Shown here: one piece after another, positions 18,371 through 27,053 of the stretch
Layout: each line of letters begins with the position of its first letter
Numbering within the stretch: position 1 is the stretch's first letter
Source: Paludibaculum fermentans_A
Lineage (GTDB): Bacteria; Acidobacteriota; Terriglobia; Bryobacterales; Bryobacteraceae
Direction: 5' to 3'
DNA length: 64,000 bases
Assembly (NCBI RefSeq): GCF_051172195.1
Contig: NZ_JBPJAQ010000002.1
Location: forward strand, 1,612,001 to 1,676,000
Translations under genes and position numbers: made by a program
Notes under the pieces: model-generated
The model's database searches: none
The model's input: the letters and a program-made list of their open reading frames with translations, nothing else
What the model was told of the DNA's origin: nothing

Positions 18371-19459
18371 TCACCGGTGCATCGCAGGCCGCGAACTGAA
18401 GTACAGCCAACGATGCGGTTTCAGGATCTTGTGCTCGTAATAACGTGTCGCAACCTCCGTTACGACACGGCTCACTAAAGGCAGCAACTCCAAAGGCAGC
18501 GTGATATAGCCGACGATCTTTTGAATCTGCTGTAACCGGGTTTGGTCGGTCGATAAAGCGGCGAGTGCATCCTGGGCAAAGTCTTGGTCGAAGTTTTCGC
18601 CCTCGGCGCGAGCCTGCACTACGCGCTCGCGCAAGTCACGGATCCGGTCGTCTTGCAGTAGACTGGCCCACTCCTGGGCTGTCTGGGGGGTATACCGTTT
18701 GAAAGCGAGCGAAAACAGTTCCTTCATCGCACTCATTGGGACGCGCTCTTTCTCAAAATCCCGGAGCAGATGATATTCGAACTTCTTCCGGTAGAAGCCA
18801 TCCAGGGTCTGCCAGTCGAAGATCTGTGGGCAGCCGACTACCTCCCCTACGACCAGATTCAAGTGCGTCATTTCCAGAAATGGAACCAACAACCGCGACA
18901 ACACTTCCCTTTCCCCCGCGCTCCGCCGGACTTTCTTGGAGAAGACCAGGCTCTTTAGCTTTTCCGCTTCGGCCTGTTCGATCTTGCCTGTGGTTTCGTG
19001 AAGATAACACTCAATACCAATGCTGTATTGGTCCCAGGGTGTCATATGCTTGCCGAGCGCCTGCACCATGCCCGGTTTGATCTTTTCCCAGTTCTCGATC
19101 TGCTTCCGCAGTTCCGGCAACCACGTATCGAGGTCCCGGCTGGCAGCTGCGGCCGTCTCCTCAATGCGCGCGCGATTCGCATCCGCGTGGGTCTTGAAGG
19201 CGACTAAATCCAGATAACCCTCCTCCCGCAAATAGCGGAGAGAGGAGCGGAGATGGGCAAAGGGCGCGATTCGCGAAGCCACTACGCGTTCGTAGCAGTC
19301 ACGGTCCAGGATGATGCGATCAAAAAAGAGAAGGGCGGAGTAGTCCAGGTCAATGTGACCCTCGGTGATCACGATCGGGGGGACTAGGCCCGTGGACATT
19401 TCAATGCTTTGCGGAACGCTCGGCACGTGTGCCCCGAAATTGGACAGCAAGATCTTCAT
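18371..19459 (-). CDS. Hypothetical protein, orphan-like, A/T-richer than neighbours
   Basis: 362 aa from the ATG at 19459 (MKILLSNFGAHVPSVPQ); a GTG at 19504 would add 15 residues. I do not recognise the family. It has no signal or TM helix. Charged, helical composition dominates: 'RARIEETAAAASRDLDTW' and 'LPELRKQIENWEKIKPGM' suggest a coiled coil, followed by a mixed region with 'RDFEKERVPMSAMKELFSLA'. 'LDYSALLFFDRIILDRDCYE' near the N-terminus is a possible strand-helix motif. The base composition is visibly lower in GC than flanking genes, and both sides are gene-poor, which suggests acquisition by transfer. Confidence 0.6.
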   Translation of the reverse strand: MKILLSNFGAHVPSVPQSIEMSTGLVPPIVITEGHIDLDYSALLFFDRIILDRDCYERVVASRIAPFAHLRSSLRYLREEGYLDLVAFKTHADANRARIEETAAAASRDLDTWLPELRKQIENWEKIKPGMVQALGKHMTPWDQYSIGIECYLHETTGKIEQAEAEKLKSLVFSKKVRRSAGEREVLSRLLVPFLEMTHLNLVVGEVVGCPQIFDWQTLDGFYRKKFEYHLLRDFEKERVPMSAMKELFSLAFKRYTPQTAQEWASLLQDDRIRDLRERVVQARAEGENFDQDFAQDALAALSTDQTRLQQIQKIVGYITLPLELLPLVSRVVTEVATRYYEHKILKPHRWLYFSSRPAMHR

Positions 19460-20006
19460 GGCAGGGTCGGCCGCTTCCGGGTCGAATACCGGCTCTGCGG
19501 GCACAAGTTCAAATTAGGTGAGATTTTATCACAGCTCTTGAGAAGCCCAACTCGTCGGTGGACCGAAGGCCGCATCCCTACCCTGAGCGGTGCTGCTGCC
19601 ACAATCTTGACCAAAATGATGGTGCTTCGAAAAACCGCGTCGTCTCGTGGCGCCACCAGTTCACCGCGGGTGGGCCGAACGTGGACTGCATGAGATCCGA
19701 TAAATCATCTTATTCCTGCGCCGTTCGATTACAGTCCAACCTGGGTGGCCGGAATAAGGCCACTCTCCACGCGGGTGTCCCATCGTCCGTGCTGCAAACA
19801 CCTCATCTTTGGTTCGAATCGAGGTTGTTTAAGTAACTCGAGTTCTAGTTGCATCCAGTATGTAGAGGTAATGTTGCCTCCTTCCGCGTCCGCTACCTTC
19901 TTGCCCTCTCCACTGCCCTTAGAAGCTTCGGTATTAGTCGTCGATTGATGAGGCAGATTTCAATCCCCGATCTCACATCTCCCCGTATTCCCACGGAGAG
20001 CCGCCT
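19460..20006. other. Gene-poor intergenic stretch
   Basis: No supported gene. Short frames on both strands lack motifs. A GGTTCGAATC string near 19811 resembles a tRNA T-loop but does not sit in a cloverleaf. The sequence is comparatively A/T-rich, continuing the composition of the orphan gene to its left. Confidence 0.5.
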
Positions 20007-20153
20007 CCGGTCACAGCAGTTGCAGATCTTTATTTCCTTCACTTGCCACACCGCATGTGAAGAAACAGCGAAACAGCCTTGACCCCACCAGCTACCCTGG
20101 AATCGCGCCGGCCAATGAGCCGGCCATTTTCATTTACCAAGGAGATTGACATC
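20007..20153 (+). repeat. Conserved leader of the NARSHGFTAR gene family, copy 1
   Basis: This ~147-bp leader is nearly identical to 25596-25740, which precedes the paralogous gene. Shared blocks include TTGCAGATCTTTATTTCCTT, GTGAAGAAAC, GCTACCCTGGAATCGCGCCG and the ribosome site CCAAGGAGA. A GCCGGC-N6-GCCGGC hairpin (20107-20112 with 20119-20124) precedes a T-rich run just before the ribosome site. The hairpin arms are kept between copies, while the loop differs (CAATGA here). Confidence 0.75.
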
Positions 20154-20537
20154 ATGGCGACCGCAGCTCAGATCAACGCCAACCGGGCGAATGCGAAACA
20201 TTCCACCGGACCCGTGTCCCCCATCGGCAAGGCTCGCGCTTCCCAGAACGCCCGCAGCCACGGCTTCACCGCCCGCAACCTCGACATCACACCCGAGGAC
20301 CGCGCTGAATTCAATGCCCTCGAAGCCGCCCTGCGCCACAACACCCGCCCCGCCAACTGCCTCGAGGAGGAGATCTTCCATCGCATCCTCACCCACACGT
20401 GGAACCTCCGCCGCATCGAATCCTTCGAATGCCTAATCCTGGCCGAAACGGACCCATTGGCCGAAACCGATCCCCACGCCGCCAAACTCGACCGCTACGC
20501 CCGCTATCGCCGCGACCTCGAACGCGGCCCCCCTTGA
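20154..20537 (+). CDS. Truncated paralogue of the NARSHGFTAR family
   Basis: 127 aa. It matches the first ~126 residues of the 235-aa protein at 25741 almost residue for residue (STGPVSPIGKARASQNARSH, then GFTARNLDITPEDRAEF, CLEEEIFHRILTHTWNLRRI). Homology stops inside 'RRDLERG', where the sequence switches to unrelated bases and a stop follows two codons later. It is therefore a 3'-truncated duplicate, though still open and with an intact CAAGGAGA ribosome site. The function is unknown. The 'STGP..GKARASQNARSHG' start is reminiscent of multicopy hypothetical proteins in Acidobacteria and Planctomycetes (recalled from general knowledge, not checked). Confidence 0.7.
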   Translation: MATAAQINANRANAKHSTGPVSPIGKARASQNARSHGFTARNLDITPEDRAEFNALEAALRHNTRPANCLEEEIFHRILTHTWNLRRIESFECLILAETDPLAETDPHAAKLDRYARYRRDLERGPP

Positions 20538-20606
20538 AGGCTCGGAGTTAGGTCCGGCATAGGTTCTGTAGGGGAATCGCGACAGGAGCTTTTCCCGGTT
20601 ACGAAT

Positions 20607-21514
20607 ATGGAAATCCCAGAGATTCTGAAAGGGCTCGAAAGCGCGAACGGAAAGTTCCCACGTGCCTGTGTGCAGGCCGCGGTGGAACGCCGCGAGGAGA
20701 TCACACCCGAGCTGCTCCGCATCCTCGATCGGTCCATCACCCTCGCCCAGGAAGGCAAGATCGGCGGTAGCTACATGGCCCACCTCTACGCCATGTTTCT
20801 GCTGGCCCAGTTCCGCGAGGCGCGCGCCTATCCCGTCGTCGTGCGTTTTGCCTCACTGCCCGGCGACCTGGTGGACTCTCTTTGCGGGGATTTCGTCATG
20901 GAGCACCTCGGCAATGTGCTGGCCTCCGTGTGTGCCGGCGACCTGACTGGCATCCAGTCCCTCATCGAGAACGAAGACGCCGGCGAATGGGTACGCGTCG
21001 CGGCCCTCTGCAGTCTCGTCACCCTCGTGGCGAAGGTAAAAAGAGCAGGGGCGAAATCGTGGGCTATCTCCAGACGCTGTTCCGGGGCGGCTTGCGCCGC
21101 GCGCGGTCTCACGTCTGGAACCAGCTCATCTCGTGCGCCTGCGACCTCCATCCCGCTGAACTCCTCGACGACATCAAACGCGCCTTCGACGACGGCTTGG
21201 TGGACCCCAGCCACGTCGACCTCAACCATGTCCAGGACGAACTCGCGCTGGGGCAGGATCGCATTCTGGCCCGGCTCGCCGCCGACCATCACTACCGCCT
21301 GGTCGAAGACACGGCTGCGGCGATGGGCTCGTGGAGCTGCTTTCAGGATCTGGATTACGACGAGATTCGCCTGCCCGCCAGTGCCTCGGCAGGGCGGGGC
21401 CCACACGTCGCCCCCATCACTGCCCCCATCCTGCGCGAAGGACCCAAGGTCGGCCGGAACGACCCCTGTCCCTGCGGCAGCGGCCGCAAGCACAAGAAAT
21501 GCTGCGGAGCCTGA
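20607..21514 (+). pseudogene. DUF1186 + SEC-C motif protein, interrupted by a frameshift
   Basis: The first part (20607 to ~21040) encodes 'MEIPEILKGLESANGKFPRA' through 'GEWVRVAALCSLVTLVAK', a DUF1186-type helical domain. The rest continues in the -1 frame as 'GKKSRGEIVGYLQTLFRGGL' and ends with the zinc-binding SEC-C motif 'GRNDPCPCGSGRKHKKCCGA' at 21450-21514. A single missing base near 21038 (in AAGGTAAAAAG) explains the break; adding one G restores K-G-K-K-S-R. The unbroken product would be ~302 aa, normal for DUF1186-SEC-C proteins. The site is not a canonical slippery heptamer, so this is a mutation or a sequencing error rather than programmed frameshifting. Confidence 0.8.
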
Positions 21515-21517
21515 CCT

Positions 21518-21793
21518 TAGCAGTCTGTGGCGGAAGTCCCGCTAGCCGCGCGGCAAGGGTTTGCGAGCCCAGGGCGCGAAGAGCCGGCCGAACTAGTGCC
21601 GGCCACTCGGAGGTCGGCTCAACACTGCCATGGGCCGCAACCCCTTGTCGCCCTTTGGGTTCGCTCCGCCGCCGGCCTTCCTCCCAGAAAAAGGCGACTC
21701 TCTTCTGAGCGGCTTCGAAATCGCACTTGAGCTGCCATTCTGGTACCGGCGGCGGTGCGAACGTGGCTGCGCGACTTCCGCCACAGGCTGTTA
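21518..21793. repeat. Structured terminal-inverted-repeat element, copy 1 (276 bp)
   Basis: It is bounded by TAGCAGTCTGTGGCGGAAGT at the left and the inverse complement of TAACAGCCTGTGGCGGAAGT at the right. A second copy of equal length lies at 63374-63648. Predicted pairing: P1, 21518-21547 with 21765-21793; P2, 21552-21565 with 21636-21650; P3 inside P2, GAGCCGGCC 21581-21589 with GGTCGGCTC 21612-21620, plus AGTG/CACT at its tip; P4, 21659-21675 with 21746-21762 (16 of 17 paired). P2 and P4 sit side by side within P1, making a three-way junction. There is no convincing protein and no clear target duplication. It lies between the DUF1186 stop and the NHL gene. Confidence 0.85.
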
Positions 21794-21807
21794 GGCTCGC
21801 CTGCCGC

Positions 21808-24800
21808 CTAAGGCGTTGGCGGACGCTTCACCCAGGCCGGATCCGCCGTCATCGCTTCACCCGCTTTCACGGTCACTGCCCACGGCTCGTCCCCAATGTC
21901 CTCCGGTGGGACAATCTCGACCACGGCCAGTCCAGGCGCCAGCAGCACCGCCTCCCCAAACAAGGCCGGCAATACCAACGGCGCCCATCCGTCGGCCCGG
22001 GGCGCCCAGGCGGCCAGCGCAATCTGCTCCGTGGTCAACTCCCGCCCCTGCAGCCATACATAGACCGGCGCCTTTACCGGCAGCGGTTCAGCTGCCATGG
22101 CGCCGCCGGCCGGCGCCGGCTCCGGCAGGCCCAGCCCCGTCAGGTACATCCGAATTCGGCCCTCTGTCCCGGAGTGGGCCACCACCATTCGCTGCTCTCC
22201 GCTGGTGGCAAAGAAGAACTCCGGTGCCGTTTCCACAATCTGGATCTCCACTGCTTCGCCCGCCAGCGGTGTCTCGCTTCCACAGGAATTCACGCCGCGT
22301 ACCGCCACCAGGCCCGGCTCCAGTCCGGGCGGAACCTGGACTGCGACAGCCTTGGGCGATACCGCAATCACAGGGGCCGGCGTCTCCCCGAAGTAGATGC
22401 ACAACCCGCCCAGCGAGCCCGGTACCCGCCCCTCCACCAGGTCCGCTTCGACGGCGGCAATGGTCTTGCCCGTATACGACAGCTTGTCGCCCTGCAGGAT
22501 CAGAATCATGCCCGGCGCCGCCGGCTGCTCGTGCGCAGCCAGAACCGGTGCCTCCGGTGCTGGCGGCACATCGGGCATCACGGTCAGCCGGAACTCCACC
22601 GCCGCCAAACCGGCTGCTGCCACCTGGATCACAAGCGGGCCGGCATCCTTCGCCGTAACCTTGATCGCCAGGCGGCCATTCGCGCCGGTTGTGGAACTGC
22701 CCTTGTCCAGACTGGCGTCGCCTTCGACCATCGTCACTTCCAGCGGCACCATCGCTACCCCAATGCCGTTCTCAGCCACCGCCTCCACTTCCAACGGCAA
22801 CTCAAATGCCTTGCCGGCAATTGCGGACTGCTCGTCGCCCGCCCGTTTGTTCAGCACGGCGGCCACCAGCGGAGTCAGCTTCCGGATGCGGTTGTTGTTC
22901 CGGTCGCTGATATAGAAGTTGCCCTGTGCATCGAAGGTGATGCCGGCGGGCGCTTTGAAGGAGGCCAGCAGAGCCGGGCCGCCATCGCCCTGCAGGCGGG
23001 CCGCGCCGTCGCCTCCAATTCGCTCGATGAAGCCGTCGGGCCGCACGCGGAAGGCGTATTCAGTGCTGGTGACCCCGTAAATCACCCCTTCCGGTGTTAG
23101 GGTGATGCTACTGGCCCCGATGCTGGCCGTGGCCGCCGGGCTCAGCCGGCCAGTGATCCACCAACTGGTGTCGCTGCCCCCGCCGGTAACCACCTCCAAT
23201 ACCCCATCCGCCGTCATCTTCTTGATGCGGGTACTGTCGAGCAGGTACAGCACCTCTCCCAGATAGACGAAGGATCTCGGATTGCTCAGCTTCAATTCGC
23301 GCGCCAGGCCCTTCTCCGTCGAGATCCCGCTCACCCCTGTGCCCGCCAGTCGGTAGATGCGCCCGTCCGTCTCGATGCGCCAGATCGTGGCTGAATCGCC
23401 AAACACTACACGCCCCTGGGGATCGAACGCCAGGCTGGTTACATACCGGATCGGTTGCTCGACAGCCAGCTCGCCTTCCTTGGGTGCCGTGGAACCCGAC
23501 CCGCTTTTGCCCGCAATCACAGTCGTTTTTCCCTCTGCGCTGATCCGGAACAGCAGGTTGCCGCTGCAGAACAGGGTGTTCCCCGCGCTGTCGACAGCCG
23601 TGACACCAGTTGTGACAAAAGGAGCGGACGCGCCTGCCAGAGTATGGATCTTTCCCTCCGCATCCACATGGCGCAGCCGCTGGTTGAAAGCCTCGACAAA
23701 CGTAAACCCACCCTTCCCGTCACCCGCAATCGCTTCCGGCCCCGCTAAATACGCCTCGACCGCCGGAATCTCATCGCCGTTGTAGAAGGAGGCGCCGGCC
23801 GCGATCTCCGCCTTGCCGTCTGTCGTGATCTTGGTGATCCGCCCAATTTCCTTGCTGTCGGACAAATAGATGTTGCCTTGTGCGTCCACCGCGAAGTCGT
23901 TGGGCGAGCTCACCGCCCCCACCGGAGCTGGCGCCACGCTGACCTTGCCTGCCTTGTCGATCTTCAGGATTCGCGAAGGCTCCACGATATATGCCTGCCC
24001 GTCCGGCGCGAATTTGAACAGCGTCGGCACCACGCTCGTCGTCAGCGCGCTGCTGCCAATCACGCCATACGAGGCATTGGGGTCACCAGCAAACCGGCTG
24101 ATCTTGCCGGTCGAATCGATCTTCCGGATGGACATCCAGTTGCACACATAGAGATTTCCGGCGGCGTCGAACTCGAGATCCGTGATGTCGTTGAACGTCG
24201 CGCTCAAGGCCGCTCCCCCATCGCCAGCCGACCCGCTCGCGCCCGTGCCCGCCACCGTCTCCAGCAGTCCCTCCGTACTGAAGCGTCTCACGGTGTTCTT
24301 CCCGAACTCAGCGAAGTAAGGCCGGCCCAGGGCGTCCACCGCAATCGCTCGCGGGTTGACGATCGTGGCCGAACGCGCTGCCGTGCCGTCCGGACTGGAG
24401 GTCGAGCCCCCGCCTCGCCCCGCCACGAACGTGATCGTGCCATCCGCGTTCAGGCGGTAGATGTTCCCCGATGTCGTAAACCAGATAGTGCCATCAGGCG
24501 CAGTCGTCAGGAACTGCGGATAGTTCAGGTACACCCGATCGGCCGGGCCCTCCGAGAGATTGTACGGAGCTGTGCGCGTCATCGGCGCACCGGCTGCCCA
24601 GTGAACCGTCCCTTCGCTATCAATGCGGCGAATCCGCTCCTGGTACCACTCGCAGAAATAGAGATTGCCCTGCCGGTCGAAGGTCAAACCCCAGGGCGCA
24701 TGGATCAGGGCCTTCACCGCCGGGCCGCCGTCTCCCGGTGAGTAGGCTCCCGCATAGGTGGTTATGCTGAAGGATGGCGGAAGCGTTTGGGCCGACGACA

Positions 24801-24840
24801 GCAGCCCGGACAAGGCAAGCAGGACCAGTAGCTTCGACAT
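21808..24840 (-). CDS. Secreted NHL-repeat beta-propeller protein with Solibacter-type C-terminal domain
   Basis: 1010 aa from ATG 24840, giving a clean signal peptide (MSKLLVLLALSGLLSSAQ). Residues ~20-650 hold a series of NHL repeats, for example 'GLTFDRQGNLYFCEWYQERI', 'AIAVDALGRPYFAEFGKNTV', 'DFAVDAQGNIYLSDSKEIGR' and 'GITFDAQGNFYISDRNNNRI'. An Ig-like domain (~680-770) follows. The C-terminal region, with 'GGLCIYFGETPAPVIAVSPK' and 'VQVPPGLEPGLVAVRGVNSC', resembles the Solibacter C-terminal domain TIGR03437. NHL propellers bind ligands or act as lyases; the function is unknown here. It is extracellular or surface-bound. Confidence 0.88.
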   Translation of the reverse strand: MSKLLVLLALSGLLSSAQTLPPSFSITTYAGAYSPGDGGPAVKALIHAPWGLTFDRQGNLYFCEWYQERIRRIDSEGTVHWAAGAPMTRTAPYNLSEGPADRVYLNYPQFLTTAPDGTIWFTTSGNIYRLNADGTITFVAGRGGGSTSSPDGTAARSATIVNPRAIAVDALGRPYFAEFGKNTVRRFSTEGLLETVAGTGASGSAGDGGAALSATFNDITDLEFDAAGNLYVCNWMSIRKIDSTGKISRFAGDPNASYGVIGSSALTTSVVPTLFKFAPDGQAYIVEPSRILKIDKAGKVSVAPAPVGAVSSPNDFAVDAQGNIYLSDSKEIGRITKITTDGKAEIAAGASFYNGDEIPAVEAYLAGPEAIAGDGKGGFTFVEAFNQRLRHVDAEGKIHTLAGASAPFVTTGVTAVDSAGNTLFCSGNLLFRISAEGKTTVIAGKSGSGSTAPKEGELAVEQPIRYVTSLAFDPQGRVVFGDSATIWRIETDGRIYRLAGTGVSGISTEKGLARELKLSNPRSFVYLGEVLYLLDSTRIKKMTADGVLEVVTGGGSDTSWWITGRLSPAATASIGASSITLTPEGVIYGVTSTEYAFRVRPDGFIERIGGDGAARLQGDGGPALLASFKAPAGITFDAQGNFYISDRNNNRIRKLTPLVAAVLNKRAGDEQSAIAGKAFELPLEVEAVAENGIGVAMVPLEVTMVEGDASLDKGSSTTGANGRLAIKVTAKDAGPLVIQVAAAGLAAVEFRLTVMPDVPPAPEAPVLAAHEQPAAPGMILILQGDKLSYTGKTIAAVEADLVEGRVPGSLGGLCIYFGETPAPVIAVSPKAVAVQVPPGLEPGLVAVRGVNSCGSETPLAGEAVEIQIVETAPEFFFATSGEQRMVVAHSGTEGRIRMYLTGLGLPEPAPAGGAMAAEPLPVKAPVYVWLQGRELTTEQIALAAWAPRADGWAPLVLPALFGEAVLLAPGLAVVEIVPPEDIGDEPWAVTVKAGEAMTADPAWVKRPPTP

Positions 24841-25095
24841 GGTGCTCCTAGTCAGGATTTCAGACCTGATGATCCGAAATAATAGCACCGCATCCTCTCC
24901 ACAGCCATCAGCAGCTTCTGCTGCCGCGCGAAAGGTCACGGCACGCCTTGGGGGTTCCTGATCGTTTGCTGGCTCTTGCTGTCTCACTGATGGATCAGCA
25001 TGCGATCGCTGCCCATCCGCACGCCGCTTTCGCTGCGACGTTCTTACCTGATTCGACATCCCATAGGTGGAGCGTCTGGCTCGATGGGAGGTCCA

Positions 25096-25497
25096 GTGGA
25101 CTCAGTCAAGATCGTCGATCAGTTCTGGACGGCCGTTTGGAAGTCCCGGAATCCAGACGCCATCGCGGACTTTGTTGTCGACGACGTGATCATCACTACC
25201 GGCGGCGTGGCGATTCAGGGTAGGGATAAGTTCATTGCCTGGGCGTGGGATTTCCTATCCAGAATCAATGACCTTCAGTTTGAGGTCCTGGAAACCTTCC
25301 AGAACCAGGATGGCAGCCGCGTTGCCTCGCTCTGGCGCCTCACAGGTAGGAACAACGGCATGATGGGGACACCGCCTGATCAGCAACCCATCAGCCTCAC
25401 CGGGACTGCCATCTGGAGTGTGCGCGAGGACGGAAAACTGCTGCACAACCGCGTCGAAAGGTCGGCGTGGGAGACATTTGTCAGTCTTACCAGGTAG
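25096..25497 (+). CDS. SnoaL-like / DUF4440-type NTF2-fold protein
   Basis: 133 aa from GTG 25096, which follows GGGAGG at 5 nt; an ATG at 25084 would add four residues. 'VDQFWTAVWKSRNPDAIADF', 'VVDDVIITTGGVAIQGRDKF' and 'GTAIWSVREDGKLLHNRVER' with a final Trp follow the NTF2-like pattern of polyketide-cyclase-like proteins. The catalytic role and ligand are unknown. It is a cytoplasmic single gene flanked by repeat leader sequence downstream. Confidence 0.75.
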   Translation: MDSVKIVDQFWTAVWKSRNPDAIADFVVDDVIITTGGVAIQGRDKFIAWAWDFLSRINDLQFEVLETFQNQDGSRVASLWRLTGRNNGMMGTPPDQQPISLTGTAIWSVREDGKLLHNRVERSAWETFVSLTR

Positions 25498-25595
25498 CAG
25501 CACCCGCTCTCGCGATAGGCTTCGCCGGTTCCGGCGAGATCGGATTCCAGAGGACCAGACCCTGCGTCTAGTCATTCAAAGCTCACCCAATCCAC

Positions 25596-25740
25596 CGGTC
25601 ACAGTAGTTGCAGATCTTTATTTCCTTTATTTGCACCAGTACTTGTGAAGAAACGGCGAAGCCGCCTTGACCCCGCCAGCTACCCTGGAATCGCGCCGGC
25701 TCTCATGCCGGCCATTTTCATTTCCAAGGAGACTTTCATC
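25596..25740 (+). repeat. Conserved leader of the NARSHGFTAR gene family, copy 2
   Basis: It matches 20007-20153 over ~145 bp, including TTGCAGATCTTTATTTCCTT, GTGAAGAAAC, CTTGACCCCGCCAGCTACCC and the CAAGGAGA ribosome site. The GCCGGC-N6-GCCGGC hairpin is at 25695-25700 and 25707-25712 with loop TCTCAT. The conserved non-coding leader plus the gene has evidently been copied as one unit. Confidence 0.75.
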
Positions 25741-26448
25741 ATGGCTTCCGCCGCCCAGATCGCTGCCAACCAGGCCAACGCTCAACTGTCCACCGGACCT
25801 GTCACCGTCCCCGGCAAAACCCGCGCTGCCCAGAACGCCCGCAGCCACGGCTTCACTGCTCGCAACCTCGACATCACCCCCGAGGACCGCGCTGAATTCA
25901 ATGCCCTCCAGGCCACCCTGCGCCTCGACACCCGCCCGTTTGGCTGCCTCGAGGAGGAGATCTTCCATCGCGTCCTCTCCCACACCTGGAACCTGCGCCG
26001 CATCGAATACTTCGAATCCCTCATCCTCGCCGAAACGGACCCATTGGCCGAAACCGATCCCCACGCCGCCAAACTCGACCGCTACGCCCGTTACCGTCGC
26101 GACCTCGAACGCGGCCTCTATCGCGCCATCAAAGAGCTCAGCAAACTCCAAACCGAACGCGCCGCCTTGGGCCAGCAGCACCCCGATGTCGTCAAGGGCA
26201 TTCGCGAGAACGTCCCCCTGGCCGAAGTCTCCCGTCTCACCAAAAACACCGAAGAACTCTTCTTCTACGAAGGCTATGGCCGCCCGCGCCGGGCCCTCGA
26301 ACACCTCACCACCGGCCTCGATTCCAACCACCCCGACAACCAGGACCCCATAGCCGATCTCCAGCCCATCCGTGTTTCACGAAACCAAGCCAACCTGGTC
26401 GGCGAGGACGGACTGCCCAACCTGAACTACGACGTCGCTGGCTTCTAA
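25741..26448 (+). CDS. NARSHGFTAR-family hypothetical protein (full-length copy)
   Basis: 235 aa with the ATG directly after CAAGGAGACTTTCATC. The N-terminus 'AQLSTGPVTVPGKTRAAQNA' plus 'RSHGFTARNLDITPEDRAEF' is shared with the truncated copy at 20154. The middle is helical and charged (YARYRRDLERGLYRAIKELS). The C-terminal part 'VSRLTKNTEELFFYEGYGRP' has no recognised motif. No signal or TM helix is present. I do not know its function. The basic N-terminus with many Asn, Gln and Arg might bind nucleic acid, but that is a guess. A repeat-rich, gene-free stretch follows. Confidence 0.7.
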   Translation: MASAAQIAANQANAQLSTGPVTVPGKTRAAQNARSHGFTARNLDITPEDRAEFNALQATLRLDTRPFGCLEEEIFHRVLSHTWNLRRIEYFESLILAETDPLAETDPHAAKLDRYARYRRDLERGLYRAIKELSKLQTERAALGQQHPDVVKGIRENVPLAEVSRLTKNTEELFFYEGYGRPRRALEHLTTGLDSNHPDNQDPIADLQPIRVSRNQANLVGEDGLPNLNYDVAGF

Positions 26449-26585
26449 CCACCACGTTCAGGCAGCGTCGCCGCGACTTGACGAATCGAAGCCAACCGGA
26501 CTCGCCCCTCCGGACCGGATCTTTGACAACCTCACCTCAATCCCACCTCCGGGGAGTCCCCAGCGGGCCACCCGAGCGGGCCCAA

Positions 26586-26655
26586 CCCCAGTCCCGGAAC
26601 GTAAGTGACGGGCTACCCCCAGCCCCAGTCCCGGAACGTAAGTGACGGGCTACCC
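26586..26655. repeat. REP-like type A hairpins, tandem pair
   Basis: Two near-identical units, each containing CCCAGTCCCGGAACGTAAGT followed by GACGGGCTACCC, lie ~37 bp apart. The ends AGTCCCG and CGGGCT can pair. Close relatives with CGGAGCGTAAGCGACGGGCT occur at 30736-30805, so this is a dispersed family. Confidence 0.75.
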
Positions 26656-26717
26656 GCGCGTCTTCCACCAAGTCCCGTAGGCCCTCGATTCCGCCGAAAC
26701 GAAGCAAGCCGCAACGA

Positions 26718-26739
26718 ACCACGACCGTCAGGGAGTGGT
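26718..26739. repeat. REP-like type B hairpin
   Basis: ACCACGACCGTCAGGGAGTG then GT: a 5-bp stem ACCAC/GTGGT around GACCGTCAGGGA. The related unit at 30597 has ACCCC/GGGGT, so the stem is kept by a paired change. Confidence 0.65.
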
Positions 26740-27053
26740 CTTAGCCCACAGCTCCGCCGCCTCTCCGAGGAAGAAGACAAGCCCACCTCGCCGCACAAAC
26801 GAAACGAAGCCAAAAGCCAAACCGACCCCACCCAATCCAGCAGCACCATCAACAGGCCAATCCACTCCACCGGGGACACAACCCCCTGCAGCCCAACTAC
26901 GAAACGAACCCGACGCACCCCACGAACCTCCTCTACACGGCACAATAGTATCCAGGTGCTCGACGCAGACATCCTCAATCCGGCCCGCCCCCATCCGCTG
27001 GCCTTAACCCGTGCCATTTGCTTCGCCCCAACCGTCCAACCACCAAACCCCTC

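Larger units (their letters stand above)
26449..27053. other. Repeat-containing intergenic region
   Basis: No supported gene in ~600 bp. The first 140 bp are featureless. Two REP-like units (26586-26655) and a different small hairpin (26718-26739) follow. The remaining ~300 bp is C/A-rich on this strand, with no ribosome site or motif, and leads directly into the aldolase gene, so it may hold that operon's promoter. Confidence 0.6.

Noticed and set aside
19805..19825. GGTTCGAATC resembling a tRNA T-loop
   Set aside because: The flanks do not form a T-stem, and no acceptor, D or anticodon arm is present at the right distances.
21020..21050. Programmed -1 frameshifting in the DUF1186 gene
   Set aside because: The A-run is not an X-XXY-YYZ slippery site in the zero frame, and no downstream stimulatory structure is evident. 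A simple deletion explains it.
26586..26739. CRISPR array
   Set aside because: Only two direct units with a very short gap, internal dyad symmetry, and relatives elsewhere in non-array form.
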